Source: Actinacidiphila guanduensis
GTDB taxonomy: Bacteria; Actinomycetota; Actinomycetes; Streptomycetales; Streptomycetaceae
Assembly: GCF_900103985.1 (NCBI RefSeq)
Contig: NZ_FNIE01000001.1
Location: 448,466-512,465 of the forward strand
Length of the DNA stretch: 64,000 bases
Direction: 5' to 3'
Part shown: in pieces, positions 17,434 through 27,467 of the stretch
How positions within the stretch are numbered: the first letter of the stretch is position 1
Layout of the letters: each line of letters begins with the position of its first letter
Notes under the pieces: generated by a model
The model's database searches: none
The model's input: only the letters and a program-made list of their open reading frames with translations
Told to the model about the DNA's origin: nothing
Position numbers and translations under genes: made by a program

Positions 17434-18333
17434 GTGACGACGCCTTCCGGATTTCGCGGGTTCGACCTGGTGAAGCACGGCTACGAGCGCGGGGAGGTCG
17501 ACGCGTACCTCGGCGCCCTTGCTGCCGCACCCTTCGCCGGCGACCGTCCGCAGCCGCCGCGCTTCCGTATCGTCCGGCGCGGCTACGACCCCGGGCAGGT
17601 GGACGCCCGGATCGCCGAACTCCTCGGACGGGGCGAGGAGTCGGCGGCCCCCGCGAGCGGCGGTGCGCGGCTCCCCACCCCCGAGATCCTCGGGCTGATC
17701 GCGTCGGGCCTCGGCGACTGGCGCAAGCTCGGGCAGCCGCTCGCGGCCCGCTACCGCGCCCGGGACGCCGAGGCCGCGGCCGTGTTCGCCACCGCGGTCG
17801 TCCGGGCGGCGGCCGCGGCGGGCCGCGAGGTGCCCGAGATCAGGCTCGCGCGTGGATGTGTCGACATCTCGCTCTACACCACGGCCCCGGACGGCGGCCG
17901 CGAGGTCACCGCGGCGGACGTGACCCTGGCCCGCACCCTCGGCGCGCTCGCCCGCGAGCAGGGCCTCACCGCACTGCCCGGCGAGGTGGCGCAGGTCGAA
18001 CTCGCCCTGGACTCCGCCGACTTCGCGACCGCGGGCCCCTTCTGGTCGGCCCTGCTGACCGGTTCGCCCGGCCACGCCGTGCGGGACTCCGTCTTCCACC
18101 CGACCGACCTCCTGCCCAACGTCTGGTTCCAGCAGACCGACCCGCACCCGCTGCCCCGCCAGCGCTGGCACCTGGACCTGTGGCTCGCCCCCGAGGTCGC
18201 CCCGGCCCGCATCGAGGCCGCCCTCGCCGCGGGCGGCACCCTGGTCGACGACTCCCAGGCCCCCGCCTTCACCGTCCTCGCCGACCCCGAGGGCAACAAG
18301 GCGTGCGTCTGCACGGCACTCGACCGCGCGTAG
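17434..18333 (+). CDS. DivIVA-motif / pterin dehydratase-like / VOC fusion
   Basis: A 299-residue protein with three parts. Residues 8-28 and 43-64 are two copies of a DivIVA-type motif (GYERGEVDAYL and GYDPGQVDARI). Residues ~75-165 resemble a pterin-4a-carbinolamine-dehydratase-like domain (DWRKLGQPLAARYRARD ... GCVDISLYTT). Residues ~170-298 form a VOC/glyoxalase-like domain (ALDSADFATAGPFWSALLTG ... FTVLADPEGNKACVC). Dehydratase-VOC pairs are common in actinomycetes; the N-terminal DivIVA-like repeats are the unusual part. Start GTG 17434 is set by the first motif. Cytoplasmic; reaction unknown. Confidence 0.75.
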   Translation: MTTPSGFRGFDLVKHGYERGEVDAYLGALAAAPFAGDRPQPPRFRIVRRGYDPGQVDARIAELLGRGEESAAPASGGARLPTPEILGLIASGLGDWRKLGQPLAARYRARDAEAAAVFATAVVRAAAAAGREVPEIRLARGCVDISLYTTAPDGGREVTAADVTLARTLGALAREQGLTALPGEVAQVELALDSADFATAGPFWSALLTGSPGHAVRDSVFHPTDLLPNVWFQQTDPHPLPRQRWHLDLWLAPEVAPARIEAALAAGGTLVDDSQAPAFTVLADPEGNKACVCTALDRA

Positions 18334-18539
18334 GGGCGTACGGGCGGGGCGCGCCGGTGGAGCCGTACGAGGGGGGCGTGCGCGTGGGGGCGTGCGCGCC
18401 TCCCGAATGGCGGTGCGTACCCGTCCGATTGCCGTCCATCCGGGTGGACAAGCCGTTTCCCTGGGCCGGTTCGGCCGCCGTCCGTGCCATGAAGGAGGTG
18501 GAAGGCAGCACTTCACGTAAGAGCATGAAAGAAGGCGCA

Positions 18540-18971
18540 ATGTACTCAAGCCTTGCCAGGCACCGCGTCGCCGCCGCCGTCGCCGGCCTGCTGATCGCCG
18601 GCTCCGGCGCGCTGGCCGCCACCCCCGCGCTCGCCGCGGCCCCGGGGCCGGGGGCGGGCGCCGGCAGTGCCACCGCGGCTCCGGCCGGGGGGAGCAGCAC
18701 CGCCACCCCCGCGGCCGGCCAGTCCGCGCAGGCCGCCGCCGAGCCCAAGGGCAAGGTCGTCTCCCGTCTGCCGCTGTCGATCCGCGCGCAGGCGACCTCG
18801 AACTCGAAGTACCTCGGCTCCCTCCAGCCGGGCGCCGTGGTCGCCCTGCACTGCAAGGTCACGGGGCAGAACGTGGACGGCAACAACCGCTGGTACCGGC
18901 TCGGCGCCGGCCGCACCGGGTACGTGGCCGCCCGCTACGTCCAGAACCTGGCGACCGTGCCGTGGTGCTGA
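18540..18971 (+). CDS. secreted SH3-domain protein
   Basis: A 143-residue secreted protein. ATG 18540 follows AGAAGG by 6 bases; the signal peptide has basic ARHR, hydrophobic VAAAVAGLLIAGSGALAA, and a cleavage site near PALAA. An Ala/Gly/Pro/Ser linker follows, then a bacterial SH3-like domain (residues ~75-142: LSIRAQATSNSKYLGSL ... WYRLGAGRTGYVAARYVQ) with two Cys, one at the C-terminus. SH3b proteins bind cell wall or stay in the secretome of Streptomyces. The 3' end is followed by a 29-bp tandem repeat and a hairpin. Confidence 0.83.
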   Translation: MYSSLARHRVAAAVAGLLIAGSGALAATPALAAAPGPGAGAGSATAAPAGGSSTATPAAGQSAQAAAEPKGKVVSRLPLSIRAQATSNSKYLGSLQPGAVVALHCKVTGQNVDGNNRWYRLGAGRTGYVAARYVQNLATVPWC

Positions 18972-18979
18972 GGGGCGCC

Positions 18980-19066
18980 CGTACGGCCTGAGCACAACCC
19001 GCGTCCCCCGTACGGTCCGAGCGCGAACCGCATCAACCGTACGACCTGAGCGCGACCCTCGTTCCA
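18980..19066. repeat. 29-bp tandem repeat, 3 copies
   Basis: Three head-to-tail 29-base units begin CGTACGGCCTGAGC, CGTACGGTCCGAGC and CGTACGACCTGAGC (18980, 19009, 19038). The array fills the space between the SH3 gene stop and its terminator hairpin. Confidence 0.8.
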
Positions 19067-19069
19067 CGA

Positions 19070-19107
19070 CGGGCCCGGAGGGCGGCAGAACGCCGCTCCC
19101 GGGCCCG
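19070..19107 (+). terminator. hairpin downstream of SH3 gene
   Basis: CGGGCCCG at 19070-19077 pairs with CGGGCCCG at 19100-19107; inner GAG/CTC and GGCG/CGCC pairs extend the stem with two single-base bulges, and AAAA follows. Confidence 0.6.
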
Positions 19108-19115
19108 AAAACCTG

Positions 19116-19131
19116 GTGAGGGTACCCTTAC
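19116..19131 (+). promoter_or_regulatory. possible iron-responsive operator for efeO
   Basis: GTGAGGGTACCCTTAC is a 14/16 palindrome 129 bases upstream of the efeO start. Its size and position suit a regulator site; it only loosely resembles the DmdR/IdeR iron box, so the regulator is a guess. Confidence 0.35.
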
Positions 19132-19259
19132 AGTGTCCGGCCGGTGAACTGCGGGGGAATTGTGGGTTCATGGCCTTTGGGCAGGTGGGTGGGCGTGACA
19201 CGGCGTGTTTAGCATGTCGGCGTCCCACGTTCCGCTGCACCGATTCCCGGAGGTCCGGT

Positions 19260-20588
19260 GTGTCCGCCGAACCCGAGCCCGAGCCTGCCGCAGACCCCGC
19301 CGAGGAGGGCGGTGCGCCCCCTGAGATGCCCCCTGCCGCGCCGGGCCCCTCGGGCGGCCGCCGGCTGAACCTGCGTGACTGGCGGGTGACCGCCACCGCC
19401 GCGGCCGTCGTGGTGGCCGTCACCGCGGGCGTGGTCGCGATCACCGCCACCGGGCACCACGGCGGCGACCGGGCGGATCCGGCGGCGAGCGCCACCCCGG
19501 CGTACACCGGGCTGCCGCACACCGCGATCGACGTCTCGCCGAGCACCTGCGGCAAGGGCTGGGGCGCGAACGGCAAGCCGCACACCGGCACCCAGGTCTT
19601 CGACCTGCACAACTCCGGCGCCTCCGCCACCGAGGTGTACCTCACCGACCCGAAGACGGGGAAGTTCTACGCCGAGGTGGAGGGCCTGGCGCCCGGCACC
19701 GTCCGCGAGATGCCCGTCGAACTCGGCAGCGGCACCTACGCGTTCGAGTGCCAGCAGGAGGACACCGACTCGGTCACCGGCCCCACGGTCACCGTTCCCG
19801 GCAACGTCCCGCAGGGCCCGGCCAGCCGCCCGGTCACCGTCCACGACCTGATCCCGCCGACGCTGGACTACCAGAAGTGGATCCGCGCCCGGATGACCGA
19901 ACTCTCGGCGGACACCGGCAGGTTGAAGAAGGACATCGACGGCGGCGACCTCGCCGCGGCCCGCCGGGACTGGCTCGCCGGGCACCTCGTCTACGAGCGG
20001 ATGGGCGCGGCCTACGACACCTTCGGCGACGCCGACGGCGTGATCAACGGCACCGTGCAGCTGGACGTCGACCCCGCGCACGCCGCCGGCTTCACCGGCT
20101 TCCACGCCATCGAGTACGGCCTGTGGCACGGCCGTTCGGCCGCCTCGCTGCGCGGCCAGGCGGCCACCTTGGACAACGCGGCCCGCAAGCTGCAGAAGGA
20201 CTGGGCCACCCAGCAGATGGACCCGGCGAACATGGGCCTGCGGGCGCACGAGATCATCGAGAACAGCGAGCAGTTCGAGCTGACCGCGCGCACCGACTAC
20301 GGCAGCGGCACCAACCTCGCCACCGCCGCGGCCAACATCGACGGCTCGCGCGAGATCCTCGACGAGCTCGCCCCCCTGCTCAAGGACCGCGACCCGGGGC
20401 TGGCCCGGCTGCAGGCCACCCTCGACGACGCCCAGGCGTACCTGCGCACCTTCGACAAGGGCGGCACCTGGACCCCGGTCGGCAAGCTGACCCGCGCCCA
20501 GCGCGAGAAGGTCGACGCCTACTTCGGCGACATGCTCGAACAACTCGCCCCGGTGGCGGCGATCTGCGACGTACGGAGGACCACATGA
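19260..20588 (+). CDS. efeO: EfeO-type iron uptake protein
   Basis: A 442-residue protein of the EfeUOB iron system. Residues ~43-63 ([20 protein letters not shown]) form an N-terminal membrane anchor without a lipobox Cys. Residues ~80-180 look like the EfeO cupredoxin-like domain ([15 protein letters not shown] ... [15 protein letters not shown]), and 195-440 the M75/imelysin domain with the HxxE metal motif in [12 protein letters not shown]. EfeO is the extracytoplasmic iron-binding partner of the EfeU permease. GTG 19260 is the start closest to the conserved region. The stop overlaps the efeB start by 4 bases, showing tight coupling; no efeU is found in the window. Confidence 0.9.
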   Translation: MSAEPEPEPAADPAEEGGAPPEMPPAAPGPSGGRRLNLRDWRVTATAAAVVVAVTAGVVAITATGHHGGDRADPAASATPAYTGLPHTAIDVSPSTCGKGWGANGKPHTGTQVFDLHNSGASATEVYLTDPKTGKFYAEVEGLAPGTVREMPVELGSGTYAFECQQEDTDSVTGPTVTVPGNVPQGPASRPVTVHDLIPPTLDYQKWIRARMTELSADTGRLKKDIDGGDLAAARRDWLAGHLVYERMGAAYDTFGDADGVINGTVQLDVDPAHAAGFTGFHAIEYGLWHGRSAASLRGQAATLDNAARKLQKDWATQQMDPANMGLRAHEIIENSEQFELTARTDYGSGTNLATAAANIDGSREILDELAPLLKDRDPGLARLQATLDDAQAYLRTFDKGGTWTPVGKLTRAQREKVDAYFGDMLEQLAPVAAICDVRRTT

Positions 20589-21847
20589 CCAGCGACACCC
20601 CCGGCCGCGAGCACCACGGCGACCTGGGCAGGCGCGGCTTCCTGCGCGGTGCCGCGGTCGGCGTCGGCGCCGTGGGGGCCGTGGCCGGCGGCGCCACCGC
20701 GCTGACGGCGGCCACCGCCTCGGCCTCCGCCCCCGCCGCCCCCAAGGCGGCCGCCGCGCCCTTCCACGGCGCCCACCAGGCGGGCATCACCCAGCCGGTG
20801 CAGTCCGCCTCGGTGACGGTCTCCTTCGACGTCACCGCGGCCGACCGGCGCGAGCTGACCGAGCTGCTGCACACCCTCACCGAGCGGGCCCGCTTTCTGA
20901 CCACCGGCGGCACTCCGCCCACCGTGGGCATCACCGACTCGCCCTCCGACAGCGGCACCCTCGGCCCGCAGGTGCCCGCCGACGGCCTCACCGCGACCGT
21001 CGGCGTGGGCGCCTCGCTCTTCGACGGCCGCTACGGCCTGGCGGACCGCAAGCCGCTGCGGCTGACCACGATGCCGGAGTTCCCCGACGACGACCTGCAG
21101 CCGGCCTGGTGCCACGGCGACCTCAGCCTCCAGCTGAGCGCCCCGCACACCGACACGGTGCTGCACGCCCTGCGCGACATCGCCCGGCACACCCGCGGCG
21201 GCCTGCAGGTGCGCTGGCGGATGGACGGCTTCAGCAGCCCCTCGCGGCCCAGCGGGACCCCCCGCAACCACCTGGGCTTCAAGGACGGCACCGCCAACCC
21301 CGACGTCGCCGACCCGGCCGTCGCGAACAGGCTGCTGTGGGCCGGGGGCGGCGGCGAGCCGGCCTGGACGGCCGGCGGCTCGTACCAGGTGGTGCGGCTG
21401 ATCCGGATGCTGGTGGAGTTCTGGGACCGGGTCTCGATCACCGAGCAGGAGCGGATGTTCGGCCGCAACCGCGACACGGGCGCCCCGCTGGACGGCGTGC
21501 ACGAGTTCGACACCCCGAAGTTCGCCCAGGACCCGATGGGCGACGTCATCCCGCTGGACAGCCACATACGGATGGCGAACCCCCGCACGGCCGCGACGGA
21601 CGACTCGCGGATCCTGCGCCGGGCGTACAACTACGACCGCGGCATGGACAGCAACGGCAACCTGGACATGGGCCTGGTCTTCGTCTGCTACCAGCAGGAC
21701 GTCGAGCGGCAGTTCGCGGCCGTGCAGAAGCGGCTGGCCGGCGAGCCGCTGGTGGACTACGTCGCCCCGTTCGGCGGCGGCTACTTCTTCGCACTGCCCG
21801 GGGTGAAGGACCGCTCGGACTGGTACGGCAGCGCCCTGCTCGCCTGA
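20585..21847 (+). CDS. efeB: EfeB deferrochelatase, DyP-type peroxidase
   Basis: A 420-residue haem peroxidase of the DyP family, exported by the Tat pathway ([17 protein letters not shown], residues 15-31). The DyP signature GFKDGTANP carries the catalytic Asp; the proximal haem His is likely in DSHIRMANP, and an Arg is in RILRRAYNY. EfeB is proposed to extract iron from haem or oxidise Fe(II) for EfeO. ATG 20585 has GGAGGA 5 bases upstream and overlaps the efeO stop as ATGA. Order efeO-efeB without efeU means the permease must be elsewhere. Confidence 0.92.
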   Translation: MTSDTPGREHHGDLGRRGFLRGAAVGVGAVGAVAGGATALTAATASASAPAAPKAAAAPFHGAHQAGITQPVQSASVTVSFDVTAADRRELTELLHTLTERARFLTTGGTPPTVGITDSPSDSGTLGPQVPADGLTATVGVGASLFDGRYGLADRKPLRLTTMPEFPDDDLQPAWCHGDLSLQLSAPHTDTVLHALRDIARHTRGGLQVRWRMDGFSSPSRPSGTPRNHLGFKDGTANPDVADPAVANRLLWAGGGGEPAWTAGGSYQVVRLIRMLVEFWDRVSITEQERMFGRNRDTGAPLDGVHEFDTPKFAQDPMGDVIPLDSHIRMANPRTAATDDSRILRRAYNYDRGMDSNGNLDMGLVFVCYQQDVERQFAAVQKRLAGEPLVDYVAPFGGGYFFALPGVKDRSDWYGSALLA

Positions 21848-21959
21848 CCGGGCGCCGGCAGCGCGGCGAGTCCCAGCAGTCGCACCCCGCCCCACCTGCA
21901 ACGGTCCCGATCCGGTTCGGGACGCCGGCGAAACCCGGCACCCCGAACCGACCCCCGCT

Positions 21960-21981
21960 GTTCACCTTCCGGTCACCAGCG
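21960..21981 (+). promoter_or_regulatory. PHO-box-like direct repeat
   Basis: GTTCACCTTCC followed directly by GGTCACCAGCG gives two 11-base units whose first seven bases fit the Streptomyces PhoP direct-repeat consensus G(G/T)TCAYY. It lies 114 bases upstream of a secreted phosphoesterase gene, a fitting target for phosphate control. Confidence 0.5.
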
Positions 21982-22094
21982 GGCCGACACCGTGTCGCGG
22001 CTCACCAGAACGATCGCGTTCGGCATTGGACCAACGTGCGCGAAGACATCATCACGGCACGCGCTTTGCACCACACAGCGGAGGCTGAAGAAGC

Positions 22095-24014
22095 ATGAGC
22101 ACCACAGGCGGTACGGTCAGGAGAAGAGGGGTCTCGCGGTTGCGGACCGCGCGCTTGGGCGCGCTGGCCGGGGCCGCGGCGCTCGCGCTGATGGGCGGCA
22201 CCGCGCCCGCGTACGCCGACTCCGCGCACCACGGCGGCGGCAGCTCCAGCACCACCACCCCGATCAAGCACCTGGTGGTCATCTACGACGAGAACGTGTC
22301 GTTCGACCACTACTTCGCGACGTACCCGCAGGCCGCGAACACCGACGGCACCAAGTTCACCGCGGCGAAGAAGACGCCGAAGGTGGACAACCTCACCAAC
22401 TCGGGCCTGCTGAAGAAGAACCCGAACCAGTACCCGCCCACCCGGCTGACGCCGGCCCAGGCCGTCACCTGCGACCAGAACCACTCCTACGGCCCCGAGC
22501 AGTACGCGGCCAACGGCGGCAAGGCCGACGGCTACGTGCAGAACACCGACTCGGGCAAGTGCTCGGGCGGGCTGTTCTACCAGCCGGGCCTGGTGATGGA
22601 CTACTACGACGGCAACACCGTCACGGGTCTGTGGAACTACGCCCAGCACTACACGCTCGGCGACAACTCCTACAGCTCCACCTACGGCCCCTCGACGCCG
22701 GGCGCGCTGAACCTCGTCTCCGGCCAGACCCACGGCGTCATCTCCGTGGACCCCAAGTCCGGCACGGAGAACCCGAAGCAGACCACCACCCCGGACTCGT
22801 ACACCGTGGTCTCGCCGAACGCCAAGGGCGTCGGCACGGTCATCAACGACCCCGACCCGGCCTTCGACGACTGCTCCGACAACAGCCACACCAGCACCAA
22901 CGCGCTGGCCGAGTTGCAGGGCAAGAACGTCGGCGACCTGCTCAACGCCAAGGGCGTCACCTGGGGCTGGTTCCAGGGCGGCTTCCGTCCCTCGACCGCG
23001 TGGGACGGCAAGCAGGGTGACTACGCGAGCTGCCTGGGCTCGACCCACACCAACGTCTCCGGTGCCTCCTCGGTGGACTACAGCCCGCACCACTCGCCGT
23101 TCGAGTACTACAAGTCCACGTCCAACCCGCACCACCTGCCGCCGAAGAACGTCGCCGAGATCGGCCACAACGGCCAGGCGAACCACAACTACGACCTGAC
23201 CGACTTCGACGCGGCGCTCAAGGCGGGCAACCTGCCCTCCGTCAGCTTCCTGAAGGCGGCCGAGTACCAGGACGGCCACGCCGGCTACTCCGACCCGATC
23301 GACGAGCAGCACTTCCTCGTCAAGGAGATCAACGCCATCCAGTCCTCCCCCGACTGGAAGGACACCGCGGTCGTCATCGCCTACGACGACTCCGACGGCT
23401 GGTACGACCACGCGTTCGCCAAGCCCGCCAACGGCTCGAAGGACACCACGGTCGGCTCGAACGGCAAGACCACCGACAGCGCCGCCTGCCAGGCGGGCCC
23501 GGCCGCGGCCGGCGGCTACGCCGACCGCTGCGGCCCCGGCACCCGCCAGCCGCTGCTGGTCATCTCGCCCTACAGCAAGGTGAACGCGGTGGACCACACC
23601 CGCACCGAGCAGGCGTCGGTCACCAAGTTCATCGAGGACAACTGGAAGACCGGCCGGGTCGGTGACGCGTCCTTCGACGCCACCGCGGGCACCCTCACCA
23701 ACGCCTTCGACTTCAGGCACCCGAACAACAAGCAGGTGCTGCTGAACTCCGACGGCTCGGTGAAGTCGGTCAAGAACATCAGCAGCCACGGCAACCCGCC
23801 CGGCGGTCCGGGCAAGGGCCACGGCCACGGCAGCACCGGTGCGGCCGCGGGCGGCTCGTCCGGCGGCAACGACGTCTCCACCCAGACCCTGGCCGAGACC
23901 GGCGGTTCCTCGCCGGCGCTGCCGATCGGCATCGCGGCCGGAGTCCTGGTGGTCGGCGGCGGCGCGCTGTACTACGCCCGCCGGCAGCGCGCGCACTCCA
24001 CCACGGCGGCCTGA
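22095..24014 (+). CDS. wall-anchored phosphoesterase (phospholipase C/acid phosphatase family)
   Basis: A 639-residue secreted member of the phosphoesterase family (PF04185). The signal peptide ends near AYADS. The family opening KHLVVIYDENVSFDHYF holds the metal-binding Glu and Asn and the His of FDHYF, and later blocks YTLGDNSYSSTYGPSTPG and VVIAYDDSDGWYDH complete the fold. Family members hydrolyse phospholipids or phosphate monoesters. From residue 599 there is LAETG, a hydrophobic helix and a basic tail: a class E sortase signal, so the enzyme is probably linked to peptidoglycan. A PHO-box-like repeat upstream suggests phosphate starvation control. Confidence 0.87.
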   Translation: MSTTGGTVRRRGVSRLRTARLGALAGAAALALMGGTAPAYADSAHHGGGSSSTTTPIKHLVVIYDENVSFDHYFATYPQAANTDGTKFTAAKKTPKVDNLTNSGLLKKNPNQYPPTRLTPAQAVTCDQNHSYGPEQYAANGGKADGYVQNTDSGKCSGGLFYQPGLVMDYYDGNTVTGLWNYAQHYTLGDNSYSSTYGPSTPGALNLVSGQTHGVISVDPKSGTENPKQTTTPDSYTVVSPNAKGVGTVINDPDPAFDDCSDNSHTSTNALAELQGKNVGDLLNAKGVTWGWFQGGFRPSTAWDGKQGDYASCLGSTHTNVSGASSVDYSPHHSPFEYYKSTSNPHHLPPKNVAEIGHNGQANHNYDLTDFDAALKAGNLPSVSFLKAAEYQDGHAGYSDPIDEQHFLVKEINAIQSSPDWKDTAVVIAYDDSDGWYDHAFAKPANGSKDTTVGSNGKTTDSAACQAGPAAAGGYADRCGPGTRQPLLVISPYSKVNAVDHTRTEQASVTKFIEDNWKTGRVGDASFDATAGTLTNAFDFRHPNNKQVLLNSDGSVKSVKNISSHGNPPGGPGKGHGHGSTGAAAGGSSGGNDVSTQTLAETGGSSPALPIGIAAGVLVVGGGALYYARRQRAHSTTAA

Positions 24015-24094
24015 CCGGTCCGCACCCGACCGGCACACGCCGTCAGCACCACCCGGCCGCGGGGCCCCGCCAGACCCCGCAGCCGGTCCTCCAG

Positions 24095-24126
24095 GGGCCG
24101 TCCCGGCAGCAATGCCGGGGCGGCCC
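24095..24126 (+). terminator. hairpin after phosphoesterase gene
   Basis: Fourteen pairs with a single T-G mismatch: GGGCCG-TCCCGGCA, loop GCAA, TGCCGGGG-CGGCCC; 81 bases past the stop. Confidence 0.65.
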
Positions 24127-24306
24127 TCGCGCGTCGGTCGGCACCGGACCGCCGGGCGGCAGGCGCTACGGTCCCCGGACTGTCCGGGCCTTGAAGCAAC
24201 TGCCCGTCAGCGCCGAGGAGTTGTCTTCACCGTCTGAACACATACCGCCCGCAACGGCACCTGACGGCTACGCAGCGATTTCGGTGCGGGGTCCTGTGCA
24301 CAACTC

Positions 24307-24336
24307 TTGACATGGATGAAACACAGGGAGAAACAT
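24307..24336 (+). promoter_or_regulatory. possible promoter of CBM32/beta-helix gene
   Basis: TTGACA at 24307-24312 and a weak AAACAT at 24331-24336 with an 18-base spacer, about 100 bases before the start codon. Confidence 0.4.
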
Positions 24337-24350
24337 CTCGGTAAGCATCG

Positions 24351-24362
24351 GAGAGCGCTCTC
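24351..24362 (+). promoter_or_regulatory. LacI-type operator, GAGAGCGCTCTC
   Basis: A perfect 12-base palindrome just downstream of the promoter and 73 bases before the start codon. The AGCGCT centre is typical of LacI-family sugar regulators and is shared with the CebR box at 35375, though the flanks differ. Confidence 0.55.
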
Positions 24363-24435
24363 ATTCGTCAACACGGGGGCGCTCGACGCCGGTTCGGCAA
24401 CCCTTGCCCCCCACCCCTGACCCAGGAGAGTGCCC

Positions 24436-27081
<2,646 letters not shown>

Positions 27082-27109
27082 GCCGGCCGGCGCCTTCGGG
27101 CACCACCGG

Positions 27110-27153
27110 GAACACCGGCTGAACACCGGCTGAACAAGGGCTGAACAAGGGCC
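27110..27153. repeat. 11-bp tandem repeat, 4 copies
   Basis: GAACACCGGCT twice, then GAACAAGGGCT and GAACAAGGGCC, head to tail between the stop at 27081 and the terminator. The period is about one helical turn. Confidence 0.8.
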
Positions 27154-27181
27154 GCCGCTCCGTCCGTCGGAGCGGCGGCCC
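27149..27181 (+). terminator. strong hairpin terminator
   Basis: A perfect 13-bp stem (GGGCCGCCGCTCC at 27149-27161 and its complement at 27169-27181) with a 7-base loop, 68 bases past the stop of the beta-helix gene. Confidence 0.8.
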
Positions 27182-27358
27182 GCTCGCTTTCCCCGCCGCC
27201 CGTCCGGCTCCGGCGTGCCGCGGCCCACTGCCCGCCGCTCGTACGGAGTCACAGGACGGCTCGTCCGGAGTTGTACGGAACCGGCCGCGCGCGGGGCGGG
27301 TTTGCGGCTTACAGCGACGACTTGACGCAATATCCCGGCGAATTCGCGTAACAGCGTC

Positions 27359-27386
27359 TTGACCTCTCTGCAACTCACGGACAATT
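27359..27386 (+). promoter_or_regulatory. possible promoter of GH3 gene
   Basis: TTGACC, 16-base spacer, ACAATT; the -10-like element is about 80 bases before the GH3 start. Confidence 0.4.
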
Positions 27387-27467
27387 CTCAGGGTGCACAC
27401 CCCCAGGGCTCCATCCCCCCAGACGGGCGGCGGCAGATGCCGCCCGCCGAACCCGAACGGAGTGGCC

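Noticed and set aside
18980..19066. Repeats as a CRISPR array
   Set aside because: Units are head to tail without spacers and there are no cas genes.
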